From Streptosporangium sp. NBC_01495 (GTDB taxonomy: Bacteria > Actinomycetota > Actinomycetes > Streptosporangiales > Streptosporangiaceae): a stretch of 64,000 nt of DNA. This document shows, piece after piece, positions 19,701 through 27,008 of the stretch. The notes under the pieces were generated by a model. That model worked only from the letters and a program-made list of their open reading frames with translations. It did no database searches and was not told where the DNA came from. The stretch spans positions 7,502,001 to 7,566,000 of the forward strand of contig NZ_CP109430.1 in assembly GCF_036250735.1 (NCBI RefSeq), in the 5' to 3' direction. The position numbers and the translations under genes were made by a program. How positions within the stretch are numbered: the stretch's first letter is position 1; each line of letters starts with the position of its first letter.

Positions 19701-21776
19701 ATGCGCGACATCGAGGCACGGCGGGTCCGGCTGGTGGAGGTCGAGACCGACAAGGCGTCGCCGTTCGCGGCGTCGCTGCTGTTCAACTACATCGGCGCGT
19801 TCATGTACGAGGGGGACGCCCCGCTGGCCGAGCGCCGTGCCCAGGCCCTCGCGCTCGACACGAGCCTGCTGGCCGAGTTGCTGGGCCAGGCGGACCTGCG
19901 CGAGCTGCTCGACCTCGACGTGATCACCGACACCGAGCGGGAGCTGGCCCGGCTCGACCGGCCGCTGCGCGACGCCGAGGACCTGGCCGACCTGCTCCGC
20001 TCCCACGGCCCCCTGGTGGCCGAGGACGTCGGCGTGCGCGAGGGCGACCCGGCGTGGCTGACCGCGCTGGAGGGCTCCCGGCGGGCCATCAGGGTGCGGG
20101 TGGCGGGGCAGGAGCGGTGGGCGGCGATCGAGGACGCCGCCCGGCTGCGCGACGCGCTCGGCGTGCCGCTGCCCGTGGGGGTGCCGCACGCGTTCCTGGA
20201 GCCGGTCGACGACCCGCTGGGCGACCTGCTGGCCCGGCACGCCCGTACGCGCACCCCCTTCCTCGCGAGCACCGCCGCGGCCAGGTTCGGCCTCGGCCCC
20301 GCGGTCGTCACCGACGCGCTGCGCCGCCTGGCCGTCTCCGGGCGGGTGGTGAGCGGGGAGTTCAGGCCGGGTGGCCGGGGCGAGGAGTGGTGCGACGCGG
20401 GAGTGCTGCGGATGCTGCGCCGCAGGTCCCTGGCCAGGCTCCGCAAGGAGGTGGAGCCGGTCTCCCCGGAGACCCTGGCCGCCTTCGCGCCCGCCTGGCA
20501 CGGCGTCACCGGCTCCCCGCAGCGGGGCAGGCCGCCGATCGACGCGCTGGTGGGCGCGATCGAGCAGTTGCAGGGCGCGGCGGTGCCCGCGTCGGCGCTG
20601 GAGACGCTCATCCTGCCCTCGCGGGTGCCCGGATACGACCCGTCTTTCCTGGACGAGCTGACGGCCTCCGGCGAGGTGATCTGGATGGGTCAGGGGTCCC
20701 TGCCGGGCGGCGACGGCTGGGTGTCGCTCTACTTCGCCGACACCGCGCCGCTGCTGATGCCCGACCCCGGCGACATCACCCTGACGCCGGTGCACGAGGC
20801 GGTGCTGGAGGTTCTGAGCGGCGGGGGCGCGCTGTTCTTCCGCGAGCTGGGCGGCCGGGTCGGCGCCCTCCTGGCCGGTTCCGTCCCGGACGACCGTGCC
20901 CTGTCCGCCGCCGTGTGGGATCTGGTGTGGTCGGGCCGGATCACCGGTGACACGCTGGCGCCGCTGCGCGCCGTCCTCGGGACGGGGCGCCCCGCGCACC
21001 GCCCGGCCCCGACCCGGCGACGGCGGGCGGTGCTGCCGACCAGGAGCGGCCCGCCCACCGTGGGCGGGCGCTGGTGGGCGCTGCCCGCCCTCGCGGAGGA
21101 CACCACCCAGCGCGCCCGCGCCCAGGCCGAGGTGCTGCTGGAGCGGCACGGCGTGGTGACCAGGGGCGCGGTGACCGCCGAGCGGCCGCCGGGCGGGTTC
21201 GCCGCCGTCTACCAGGTGCTCCGTGCCTTCGAGGAGAGCGGCCGGTGCCGCAGGGGCTACTTCGTGGAAGGGCTGGGCGGCGCCCAGTTCGCCCTCCCCG
21301 GCGCCGTCGATCGGATGCGCGCCACGTCCCCCTCGCCCGCCCAGCCGGACACGGTCCCGGAGCCCGACCCGTGGAGCACGCGGAAGCCGGAGCGGCCGGA
21401 GGGAAACACCCGGCGGGCGGTGGTGCTGGCCGCCGCCGACCCGGCCAATCCGTACGGGGCGGCCCTGCCGTGGCCCGCCCACCCCGGGGAGGTGTCCCAC
21501 AAGCCCGGCAGGAAGGCCGGATCCCTGGTCGTGCTCGTCGACGGGCACCTGGTCCTCTACGTCGAGCGCGGCGGCAGGACCCTGCTGTCCTTCTCCGGCG
21601 ACGACCGCCTCCAGCCCGCCGTCGACGCCCTCGCGCTCGCCGTGCGCGACGGCGCCCTGGGCAAGCTGACCGTCGAGCGGGCGGACGGCACCGCGATCAA
21701 CGACTCCCCTCTGGGCGCCGCCCTGGAGTCCGCCGGGTTCCACCCGACCCCGAGAGGGCTGCGCCTGCGGGCCTAG
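16770..21776 (+). CDS. lhr: Lhr-type DEAD/DEAH helicase
   Basis: A 1668-residue large helicase-related protein, an ATP-dependent 3'-5' helicase with roles in DNA repair. The motor domains show APTGSGKT (Walker A), VIVDEVHAV (DEVH box), GLSATVRP (motif III), GIDMGAVDLV and RIGRAGHQ (motif VI), followed by the winged-helix and Lhr core and the long C-terminal extension of the long Lhr form. Two low-complexity insertions are present: one just after Walker A (residues ~75-125, Ala/Gly/Thr) and one around residues 725-775 with repeated GEAG/GNGEAG units. The ATG has a CAGGGGG ribosome site; a longer frame lacks support. It stands alone. Confidence 0.95.
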   Translation: MSETTGAGGALDHFTRMTRDWFTGAFAAPTAAQEGAWAAIARGDNTLVVAPTGSGKTLAAFLWSLDRLASSAPGSPSGAGGAIASADTPAGGAVTGVPGTRAGSTDGGSSADTDTAGGAGTRGGRRRSRGDGEPVRRCRVLYVSPLKALAVDVERNLRAPLAGLGQTARRLGLPVPDISVAIRSGDTSPEERRRFATRPSDILITTPESLFLLLTSQAREALRGVETVIVDEVHAVAATKRGAHLALSLERLDTLLPRPAQRIGLSATVRPVSEVAAFLGGARPATVVQPPSDKEIEVEVVVPIEDMTELDTPPASPAPDDDRWLTETPARRSIWPHVEERLFELIRSHNSTIVFANSRRLAERLCTRLNELAWERREDGGERAGESAEADPVHWAEGFPGPPASVSTPAAMMAQAGAAKGVVPEIVRAHHGSVSKEERSQIEEALKSGRLPAVVATSSLELGIDMGAVDLVACVGAPPSVASGLQRIGRAGHQVGAVSRGVIFPKYRGDLVQTAVVAERMRSGEIEDLRYPRNPLDVLAQQIVAMTALDEWTVDELEEVVRRAAPYRTLPRSALEATLDMLAGRYPSEEFAELRPRIVWDRVTGTLRGRPGAQRLAVTNGGTIPDRGLFGVFLVGEKSSRVGELDEEMVYESRAGDVFVLGATSWRIEEITADRVLVTPAPGQPGKLPFWHGDTAGRPAELGRAIGAFLREMSAAGADAEAGGGGTRGARTGEAKAGVTGAGRGEAGNPGTGNGEAGNTKAGRGEAGHGEAGAGNAAREVALKRIRAAGLDEFAAANLLSYLAEQRQATGYVPDDRTLLVERFHDELGDWRVVVHSPYGARVHAPWALAIGRRLRERYGVDVQAVHSDDGIVLRIPDTLSDPPSDVAVFDADEIERIVTEELGGSALFAARFRECAGRSLLLPRRVPGRRSPLWQQRQRASHLLNVAGRYGSFPVVLETMRECLQDVFDVPGLVRLMRDIEARRVRLVEVETDKASPFAASLLFNYIGAFMYEGDAPLAERRAQALALDTSLLAELLGQADLRELLDLDVITDTERELARLDRPLRDAEDLADLLRSHGPLVAEDVGVREGDPAWLTALEGSRRAIRVRVAGQERWAAIEDAARLRDALGVPLPVGVPHAFLEPVDDPLGDLLARHARTRTPFLASTAAARFGLGPAVVTDALRRLAVSGRVVSGEFRPGGRGEEWCDAGVLRMLRRRSLARLRKEVEPVSPETLAAFAPAWHGVTGSPQRGRPPIDALVGAIEQLQGAAVPASALETLILPSRVPGYDPSFLDELTASGEVIWMGQGSLPGGDGWVSLYFADTAPLLMPDPGDITLTPVHEAVLEVLSGGGALFFRELGGRVGALLAGSVPDDRALSAAVWDLVWSGRITGDTLAPLRAVLGTGRPAHRPAPTRRRRAVLPTRSGPPTVGGRWWALPALAEDTTQRARAQAEVLLERHGVVTRGAVTAERPPGGFAAVYQVLRAFEESGRCRRGYFVEGLGGAQFALPGAVDRMRATSPSPAQPDTVPEPDPWSTRKPERPEGNTRRAVVLAAADPANPYGAALPWPAHPGEVSHKPGRKAGSLVVLVDGHLVLYVERGGRTLLSFSGDDRLQPAVDALALAVRDGALGKLTVERADGTAINDSPLGAALESAGFHPTPRGLRLRA

Positions 21777-22334
21777 ACGTCGTCTCCTGTCGAGTCTGCG
21801 GTGACAAACGAGGGCAGCGACGATCGCGATAGATGATGCCAATTCCCCATTTTCGGATTGCCCAAAATGCGTGATCAACAACCTATATCATCCAGTTACA
21901 TGTGAAATCTTGTGACAATCGCGAGAATATGACTACTCTGCGATTGTGTCCGGGGAGAAAGACACACAAAAGGGCAGGATGGCACGCGGGGAACCGAACG
22001 CTGGTCACTTGACGAGGTCGGCTGCGCCCGCGCCGTCCACTCCCGCCCTTCGCCGGGAACAGGCATTCGAGAGAATTCTCGACGGTGGCGGCTTCCGATC
22101 CAGGGGATCACACAGGATTACTCCACGGTCCGCGAAAATCGCCTTGAGCTGCCGTCACAGTGCGCCCAGGCCTCGGCGAACAGGTCGACCGGCTACCGCC
22201 TTCCGCTTACGCGCCGCAGGTGACCTGGCGGGTCCAAACGGCCTCTCCTTCTTCGTAGCCGCGAGTGACGCCATGACAACGCACATCGAGCATTCCTCCG
22301 GCACGATCCGGGCGACCCAGGGGCGACAGAGATT
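21777..22334. other. Intergenic leader of the 22335-26908 operon
   Basis: A 558-base region, lower in GC than the flanks for its first 200 bases. It contains an inverted repeat with promoter-like hexamers (see 21911-21947). A GTG-started frame of 146 codons (21946-22386) runs through it but has an Arg/Ser/Pro-rich product without conserved features and overlaps the next gene out of frame, so I do not call it a gene. A long 5' leader is the simplest reading. Confidence 0.5.
21911..21947 (+). promoter_or_regulatory. Putative promoter with an overlapping inverted-repeat operator
   Basis: TTGTGA (21910-21915) and TACTCT (about 21934-21939), 18 bases apart, resemble -35 and -10 elements. The half-sites ACAATCGC (21915-21922) and GCGATTGT (21940-21947) are exact complements separated by 17 bases and flank the would-be spacer and -10, as an operator would. 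Both calls are by eye. Confidence 0.4.
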
Positions 22335-22718
22335 ATGGGTGAAAACATCGCAGCCGATGTGCCGCACAGGCAGGCGCGAATTCTAATGGCGGGTGCCGTC
22401 AGCGGCGCATTGCTGCTGGCCGCGTCTCTCACCGTCGTTCTGACCGGAATTTCTGAACCGGAATCCCCTCGACTACCTCCGAGGTTTCCGTCTCTCCCGA
22501 CCGGGCTGCCGAGCGGTTTCCCCACGGATTTCCCGTCAGGATTCCCGACGAGCCTGCCCTCGGACTTTCCCACAGACTTTCTGACGAACTTCCCCACGAA
22601 CTTCCCGAAAGACTTCCCGACGAGCCTGCCCTCGGGCCTCCCCACAGACTTCCCGACGAGCCTGCCGTCGCTCCCTGACCTGCCGGTCCCGAAACCCGTC
22701 CCGGAGGACGTCCCATGA
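22335..22718 (+). CDS. Membrane-anchored proline-rich repeat protein
   Basis: A 127-residue protein with one transmembrane segment near the N terminus (ILMAGAVSGALLLAASLTVVLTG, residues ~16-38). After it come about 80 residues made of LPSGFPTDFP-like units, in which Pro recurs every four residues. Hydrophobic, polar and Asp/Lys residues alternate in that stretch, which would form an extended rod on the outer face of the membrane. No known domain is recognised. Its stop codon overlaps the start of the next gene (ATGA), tying it to the operon. The start is not certain: an internal ATG at 22386 is the alternative. The repeats also exist at DNA level (GACTTCCCGACGAGCCTGCC-type units). Confidence 0.65.
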   Translation: MGENIAADVPHRQARILMAGAVSGALLLAASLTVVLTGISEPESPRLPPRFPSLPTGLPSGFPTDFPSGFPTSLPSDFPTDFLTNFPTNFPKDFPTSLPSGLPTDFPTSLPSLPDLPVPKPVPEDVP

Positions 22719-24217
22719 CCGATGCACCGGCGACCGGCGAACCGGCATCAGCGACTGTTTCCCGCCCCCTGTCCGATGACGAGGTGGCCAGAGCCCGCAC
22801 GATCCTGATCGCCCGGGTGCTCATCGGGGCCTACCTGGCGTACGTGCTTCTTGACCTGTTCCGGCCACGTACGGTGCCGAACGAGCCAACGCTGACGATC
22901 TTCTGGCCGCAGCCCCCGTTGCCGGGCATGCTCGGCCGGATGCTCTCCATGTCGCCGGCAGTCTTCTGGACCGTCCTGGCAGGCATCGTGGCGGGCGTGG
23001 TACTGCAGTTTCCGGCCACGACCGCCAGGTTCGCGGAAGGTCGCCGGGCCACCGTCCTGACGTGGGTGACCCTGGCGGTCATGCTCGGGCCGTTCGCCCT
23101 GATTCCCCTGACGGTCATCGGCTCCTCCCCACTGGCCGCTCTCGCCTGTGTCCCCGGCAGCGCCTTCGTCCTGTGGCTGCTCTATCTCTTCCACTGGTTT
23201 CCCCGGTTGCCCATCCGCATGCTGCTGGCCGCGTTCGGCTGGGGGGCGCTGATCATGTTCGGCCTTGGCCGCGCTTACAACAGCCTGGCGGTCGGCACCA
23301 TCATCGGATTCACGACCGGGACACAGGCGCCCGGCCTCGGCGGGCTGACAGGGGCGTTGTACCGGATGCTCTCTTTTTTCGTGTTGCATATGAAGATCGT
23401 GAGCCAGCTGGCTGCGGCGGCCGGTGTGATCCTGTTGCTGCTCTGGTACCGGCACCGCGTCACCGACGCTATGACCGGTTTGGTGCTCGGGGCGGCGGTC
23501 GGACTCGGATACGCCTTCACAGAAAGCGTGGGGTTCATCCAACTCGCCGATCTGCTGGGGGGGATCACCGGCGTGACCGGTGGCTTCGAGTACTGGATCC
23601 GGCAGTCAATTGGTCTGGTCGGCGGGCCTGTGACGTTCGGAGCCCTGCTCGGGGCCGGGCTGGGGCTGGCCGCGCAGGCACGTCGGCGCGGGCAACGCGT
23701 GCTCATAGCGGGGGCGGGCCTGCTGGCCGCGGCCGGTGGCGCCGTGGGCACCGAACTGCTGTCCCCCTGGCTCTTCAAGCTCGCCGCACCTCATATCGAG
23801 GTCGGCGGACCGGCCGACACACTACTCGTCTCGCCGTTCCTCTGGCTGCTCGTGCAGCTGCCGTTCATCGTGCTCGCCCTGATGTTGTTGCGGAACGGGG
23901 CGTGTGCGAGGGCAGCGGCCGCGCGAGCCGCCGTACCGGAGGCGGTGGGTGAGGCCATCACCGAGCGGGAGGTGCCGTTCCTGGTCGACCCGGCGCTTCG
24001 CCTGTGGGCCGTGGCGAGCACCTGGCGCCGGCACGGCGGGCACGCGGCGCTCGCCCTGAGCCGCCTGCAGTCCGCTCAGCTGGACCTGGCCGCCTGGCGT
24101 TGGTGGCAAGGTGCCCGTTCCGACCCGAATCAGGCCCAGAAGGAAGGCGAGAAGTTGCATGCCAGGGTGATCCTGCTGAAGTCGCCGAGCGGCGCCGTCC
24201 CGGAGACGACCCCATGA
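22715..24217 (+). CDS. PrsW-like polytopic membrane protein, catalytic motifs incomplete
   Basis: A 500-residue protein with about nine or ten membrane helices and a soluble C-terminal tail of ~100 residues. The segment VGLGYAFTESVGFIQL matches the second PrsW motif (FA.tEN..Y) in position and form, and GGPVTFGALLGAGLG lies where the third motif (H......G...G) is expected. However, the EE..K motif of the first conserved helix is not visible, and the third motif lacks His. It is therefore either a diverged PrsW-type intramembrane protease or a non-catalytic relative. A GGAGG ribosome site precedes the ATG. It overlaps the previous gene and the next one by four bases each. Family assignment is tentative. 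Confidence 0.6.
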   Translation: MTDAPATGEPASATVSRPLSDDEVARARTILIARVLIGAYLAYVLLDLFRPRTVPNEPTLTIFWPQPPLPGMLGRMLSMSPAVFWTVLAGIVAGVVLQFPATTARFAEGRRATVLTWVTLAVMLGPFALIPLTVIGSSPLAALACVPGSAFVLWLLYLFHWFPRLPIRMLLAAFGWGALIMFGLGRAYNSLAVGTIIGFTTGTQAPGLGGLTGALYRMLSFFVLHMKIVSQLAAAAGVILLLLWYRHRVTDAMTGLVLGAAVGLGYAFTESVGFIQLADLLGGITGVTGGFEYWIRQSIGLVGGPVTFGALLGAGLGLAAQARRRGQRVLIAGAGLLAAAGGAVGTELLSPWLFKLAAPHIEVGGPADTLLVSPFLWLLVQLPFIVLALMLLRNGACARAAAARAAVPEAVGEAITEREVPFLVDPALRLWAVASTWRRHGGHAALALSRLQSAQLDLAAWRWWQGARSDPNQAQKEGEKLHARVILLKSPSGAVPETTP

Positions 24218-24630
24218 GGGGCCGCGGGTTCGGCGTCGTGCCGGTACGCACAGTCCGTGTCGCTCTCGGCGCGCTGCTCCTCGCGTGCCTCATGTTGCCG
24301 CTGGCCCCACAGCAGGCCCTGGCCTGCGGCGTCAGCTACGGGCACATGCCTTCCTTCCGGTTCGACCTGCCCCGTCTCGGGCTCGACAGGCGGTGTTCGA
24401 ACGCGGCGTCGCTCACGGGCGCCGGCATCGTCGCCATGTTGACGATCTCCGGTGTGGTCATCGTCGGCGCCCGTGCCTTCAGACGCGGCGAGGCGGTCGC
24501 ACGAAAAACCCTCTCGAGATGGGGCGAACCTGCGGAGGTCCTGTCGGATTACCTGACCGTGACGGGGTCGGTGAAATCCGGCCCCGAGCCGGGACCTGCG
24601 GAGGGTGAGGATGCGCGCACCGGTCCATGA
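24214..24630 (+). CDS. Small exported membrane protein, unknown function
   Basis: A 138-residue protein that starts inside the stop codon of the PrsW-like gene. It has an N-terminal signal sequence (VALGALLLACLMLPLAPQQALA), a short extracytoplasmic part with two Cys residues (ACGVSYG and RRCSNA), then a membrane helix (LTGAGIVAMLTISGVVIVGARAF) and a basic cytoplasmic tail ending in a Pro/Gly/Glu-rich stretch. The two cysteines could form a disulfide outside the cell. Its 3' end overlaps the start of the next gene by 20 bases. I do not recognise a family. Its role is presumably tied to the large exported protein that follows. Confidence 0.65.
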   Translation: MRGRGFGVVPVRTVRVALGALLLACLMLPLAPQQALACGVSYGHMPSFRFDLPRLGLDRRCSNAASLTGAGIVAMLTISGVVIVGARAFRRGEAVARKTLSRWGEPAEVLSDYLTVTGSVKSGPEPGPAEGEDARTGP

Positions 24631-26908
24631 GCCGCGAGGGGAGAAGGAGGCCCCGGCGGACCGGGCCAATCGTGACGCACGCTCCCACCGGTGGCGGCAC
24701 CTCGCCATCCTCATCATCATGGTGGTCGGCGTCACCTCGCTCTCAGTACCGGGAACGCTGGCGGCGCCGACGCCGCCGGGCACCGGGGCACCGATGGCCC
24801 CGGGGCCCTCGCCCACCGTCTCGGGCCGCTTCACCGTCCTGCTGCCGCCCGGGACCACGGCCGAAGACGATCAAGCTGCCGAGAAGGCCGCCAGGGAACT
24901 GCTCGAGAACCCGGCGGGACGGGAACTCGTCAAAGCCGACAGAGAGTTCGTCAAACCCACCAAGCCACAGCTTCCTGGATCGGTGGGAAACGTCTCGGTC
25001 GAGTGGTTCGATCTGGGCTGGATGAAACACGCGGACGATCTCCCCGACTGGCTGAAGCCCGAAGACCTGCTCACCCGCCTCCTGGAGGCCAGAGAGACCC
25101 CGGCGGACACCGACAGGTATAAGACCGCGACGAAAATCGTAAAGCACGAAGGAAACCAAGAGCTTCACCAGCAGATCGGCGCGACACCGAGCAGCCTGTT
25201 GTTACAGGTATCCACCAGCAGTGAGTACCGGACCAGACACTCCGAGATCATCCCCCTCGACTGGCTTGGGTATGTGGTTCCTCTCATCCTTCAGCGGATG
25301 GCCAAGGCAGGCGACGTATACATCGCCAGCAAGAAGGCGGGCAGCCTGAGCGAAAGGATTCTGCGGGAATCGCCTCTCTATATCGCGAGCCAGCGGACGC
25401 CCTGCCTCGATGCGTGCGATGAGGAAACCGAAGCATTTCCCCACGGTCTGGCGATCGCCTATTACGGCACGAACAACAGTGAGCACGCGCAACGCGCCAA
25501 GCTGCTCGTACCGAAGGTCATGCAGAAGGCGGAGGCGGCACTACGCAGGCAGGAAAGCGATCAGGCGTGGCGGCGACGCCAGGCGAATCTCGGATTCTGT
25601 GACGGGGTCGGCGCGCCGCCCGGCCATCGCGAGGCCGGCAGAGGAAAGGTCCTTGCGATGGCGGCGCCCCTTCCGGCCACGCCGTGCGCCGGAGGCGAGC
25701 CGGGCGGGGTCACCGGGGCGTTGTTGGCGGACGACTACGGCGGTGTCGACTTCTCCACCCTGGAACTGCGCTACATGTCCGATCGCCCCCACTCCGGTGA
25801 TGTGCGGTACTCCTTCTCCGCGCGCCCCGCGGCCCCGGGCCTCCGCCAGAGCCCGGAGTCCCGCCTGCAGGCGGCCACGGACGCGACCGCGGACCTCCGG
25901 ACCTGGCTGGTGCTGAACCCGAACCTGTTCTGGGTGAACCTCCATCCGACGCAGCCCGACCGCATCATCGACCCGGAGCTGGGGCGAACGAAAGCCGGCC
26001 GGGCGATGCTTGAGGCGGACCTGCAGATGAAGCGCACCGAAGGGAAGCTGCTGAACCCGAACAGCAAATTCGGGGCGAAGTACTGGAAGGCCGCGCTGAG
26101 CCGCGGTGTGGACAGGGCGTGTTTCTCCGCCCGGATGTGGATCGTCCCCGGCCGGGTTGAGGTACACGAGGACGAGGATTCGCTCTACGTCCTGAAAGCC
26201 CCTCTTGCCGTGAAACTGAAGGCCGAAGACATCGGCGGCTCTTACTCGTGCCCGTCCCCGAACCAGGCAGCCGACGCCCGCAACGAGGAACTCCACCGGT
26301 CGACAGTGCTGCCGAAGATCGTGAAAGCGGTCAACACCGCGCCGGAGTACGCCCCGCTGCGCCGGGCGTTCACGGCCCGGGTGATCGCACAGTGGATCCG
26401 CGAACGACACCGGAAGGGCCACCGAACATCGTTCGACCGGCTGATCGACTCGGGGAACATCGGCGGCGCGAAACTTACGGACGATTGGAGGCCTCGGCAG
26501 GTGTTCGACGCCTACCTCCGCTCGATCAGAGACGGTGAGTTCTCCGTCAAGCGGACCGTCCGCAAGAAAGGAGCCGTCTTCATCTATCAGATGAGGTTCG
26601 GGGGCGTCGACTTCAGCGACGTGCCCATGACCGCCGTCGGCGTCGCCGAGATGGGCCGGCGGCACCCGCGACTGACGCAGACCGTGGAGGCCTCGGTAAA
26701 ACACCCGGAAAAGGGCATGGACGGTTCCACCTGGCTCGGAGAGGCCGGCGGGCCGCCACCCCCCGGTCCGTGGCTCCGGATCACCGATGGGATAGGCGGT
26801 CTTGTGGAAGGCCGCGTCGGCGTCCTGGCCCTGATCCTTGTCGCGCTCGGAGCGATCGTCTTCGGCTTCCGCGGCGGGTCCGCTCGCAGGCGACGGCCGA
26901 CACCGTGA
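24611..26908 (+). CDS. Large exported protein with C-terminal anchor, unknown conserved domain
   Basis: A 765-residue protein from the ATG at 24611 (GGAGG seven bases upstream). A signal or anchor helix is at HLAILIIMVVGVTSLSVPG, followed by a Pro-rich linker, a large extracytoplasmic region and a C-terminal membrane helix (GVLALILVALGAIVFGF) before a basic tail. The centre (about residues 435-680) has a distinctive series of blocks: LFWVNLHPTQPDRII, LGRTKAGRAMLEADLQMK, the WIVPGRVEV strand and GGVDFSD near the end. I associate this series with an uncharacterised domain of large secreted proteins in other phyla (from memory, not checked). Cys residues are few. No catalytic motif is evident. 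It closes the four-gene operon. Confidence 0.7.
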   Translation: MRAPVHEPRGEKEAPADRANRDARSHRWRHLAILIIMVVGVTSLSVPGTLAAPTPPGTGAPMAPGPSPTVSGRFTVLLPPGTTAEDDQAAEKAARELLENPAGRELVKADREFVKPTKPQLPGSVGNVSVEWFDLGWMKHADDLPDWLKPEDLLTRLLEARETPADTDRYKTATKIVKHEGNQELHQQIGATPSSLLLQVSTSSEYRTRHSEIIPLDWLGYVVPLILQRMAKAGDVYIASKKAGSLSERILRESPLYIASQRTPCLDACDEETEAFPHGLAIAYYGTNNSEHAQRAKLLVPKVMQKAEAALRRQESDQAWRRRQANLGFCDGVGAPPGHREAGRGKVLAMAAPLPATPCAGGEPGGVTGALLADDYGGVDFSTLELRYMSDRPHSGDVRYSFSARPAAPGLRQSPESRLQAATDATADLRTWLVLNPNLFWVNLHPTQPDRIIDPELGRTKAGRAMLEADLQMKRTEGKLLNPNSKFGAKYWKAALSRGVDRACFSARMWIVPGRVEVHEDEDSLYVLKAPLAVKLKAEDIGGSYSCPSPNQAADARNEELHRSTVLPKIVKAVNTAPEYAPLRRAFTARVIAQWIRERHRKGHRTSFDRLIDSGNIGGAKLTDDWRPRQVFDAYLRSIRDGEFSVKRTVRKKGAVFIYQMRFGGVDFSDVPMTAVGVAEMGRRHPRLTQTVEASVKHPEKGMDGSTWLGEAGGPPPPGPWLRITDGIGGLVEGRVGVLALILVALGAIVFGFRGGSARRRRPTP

Positions 26909-26980
26909 AGACCGGCTGCACACGCGCGTCTCGCCACGACGATGTGGCCCGGGCCGAGACCCCGCCAGGACGAGGCCAAG

Positions 26981-26998
26981 GCCCGGCCGGCACCGGGC
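26981..26998. terminator. Hairpin between convergent operons
   Basis: GCCCGG and CCGGGC pair around a six-base loop in the 100-base gap between the end of the membrane operon and the end of the leftward synthetase gene. It could serve both strands. Confidence 0.4.
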
Positions 26999-27008
26999 GA
27001 GGAAGGGG

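Noticed and set aside
16998-21881. A 1627-codon minus-strand frame opposite lhr
   Set aside because: It is a shadow of the helicase gene; no conserved motif, and extreme His/Gln/Arg content.
21946-22386. A 146-codon GTG-started frame ahead of the membrane operon
   Set aside because: The product lacks family likeness, codon bias is weak, and it overlaps the next gene out of frame. I treat the region as a leader.
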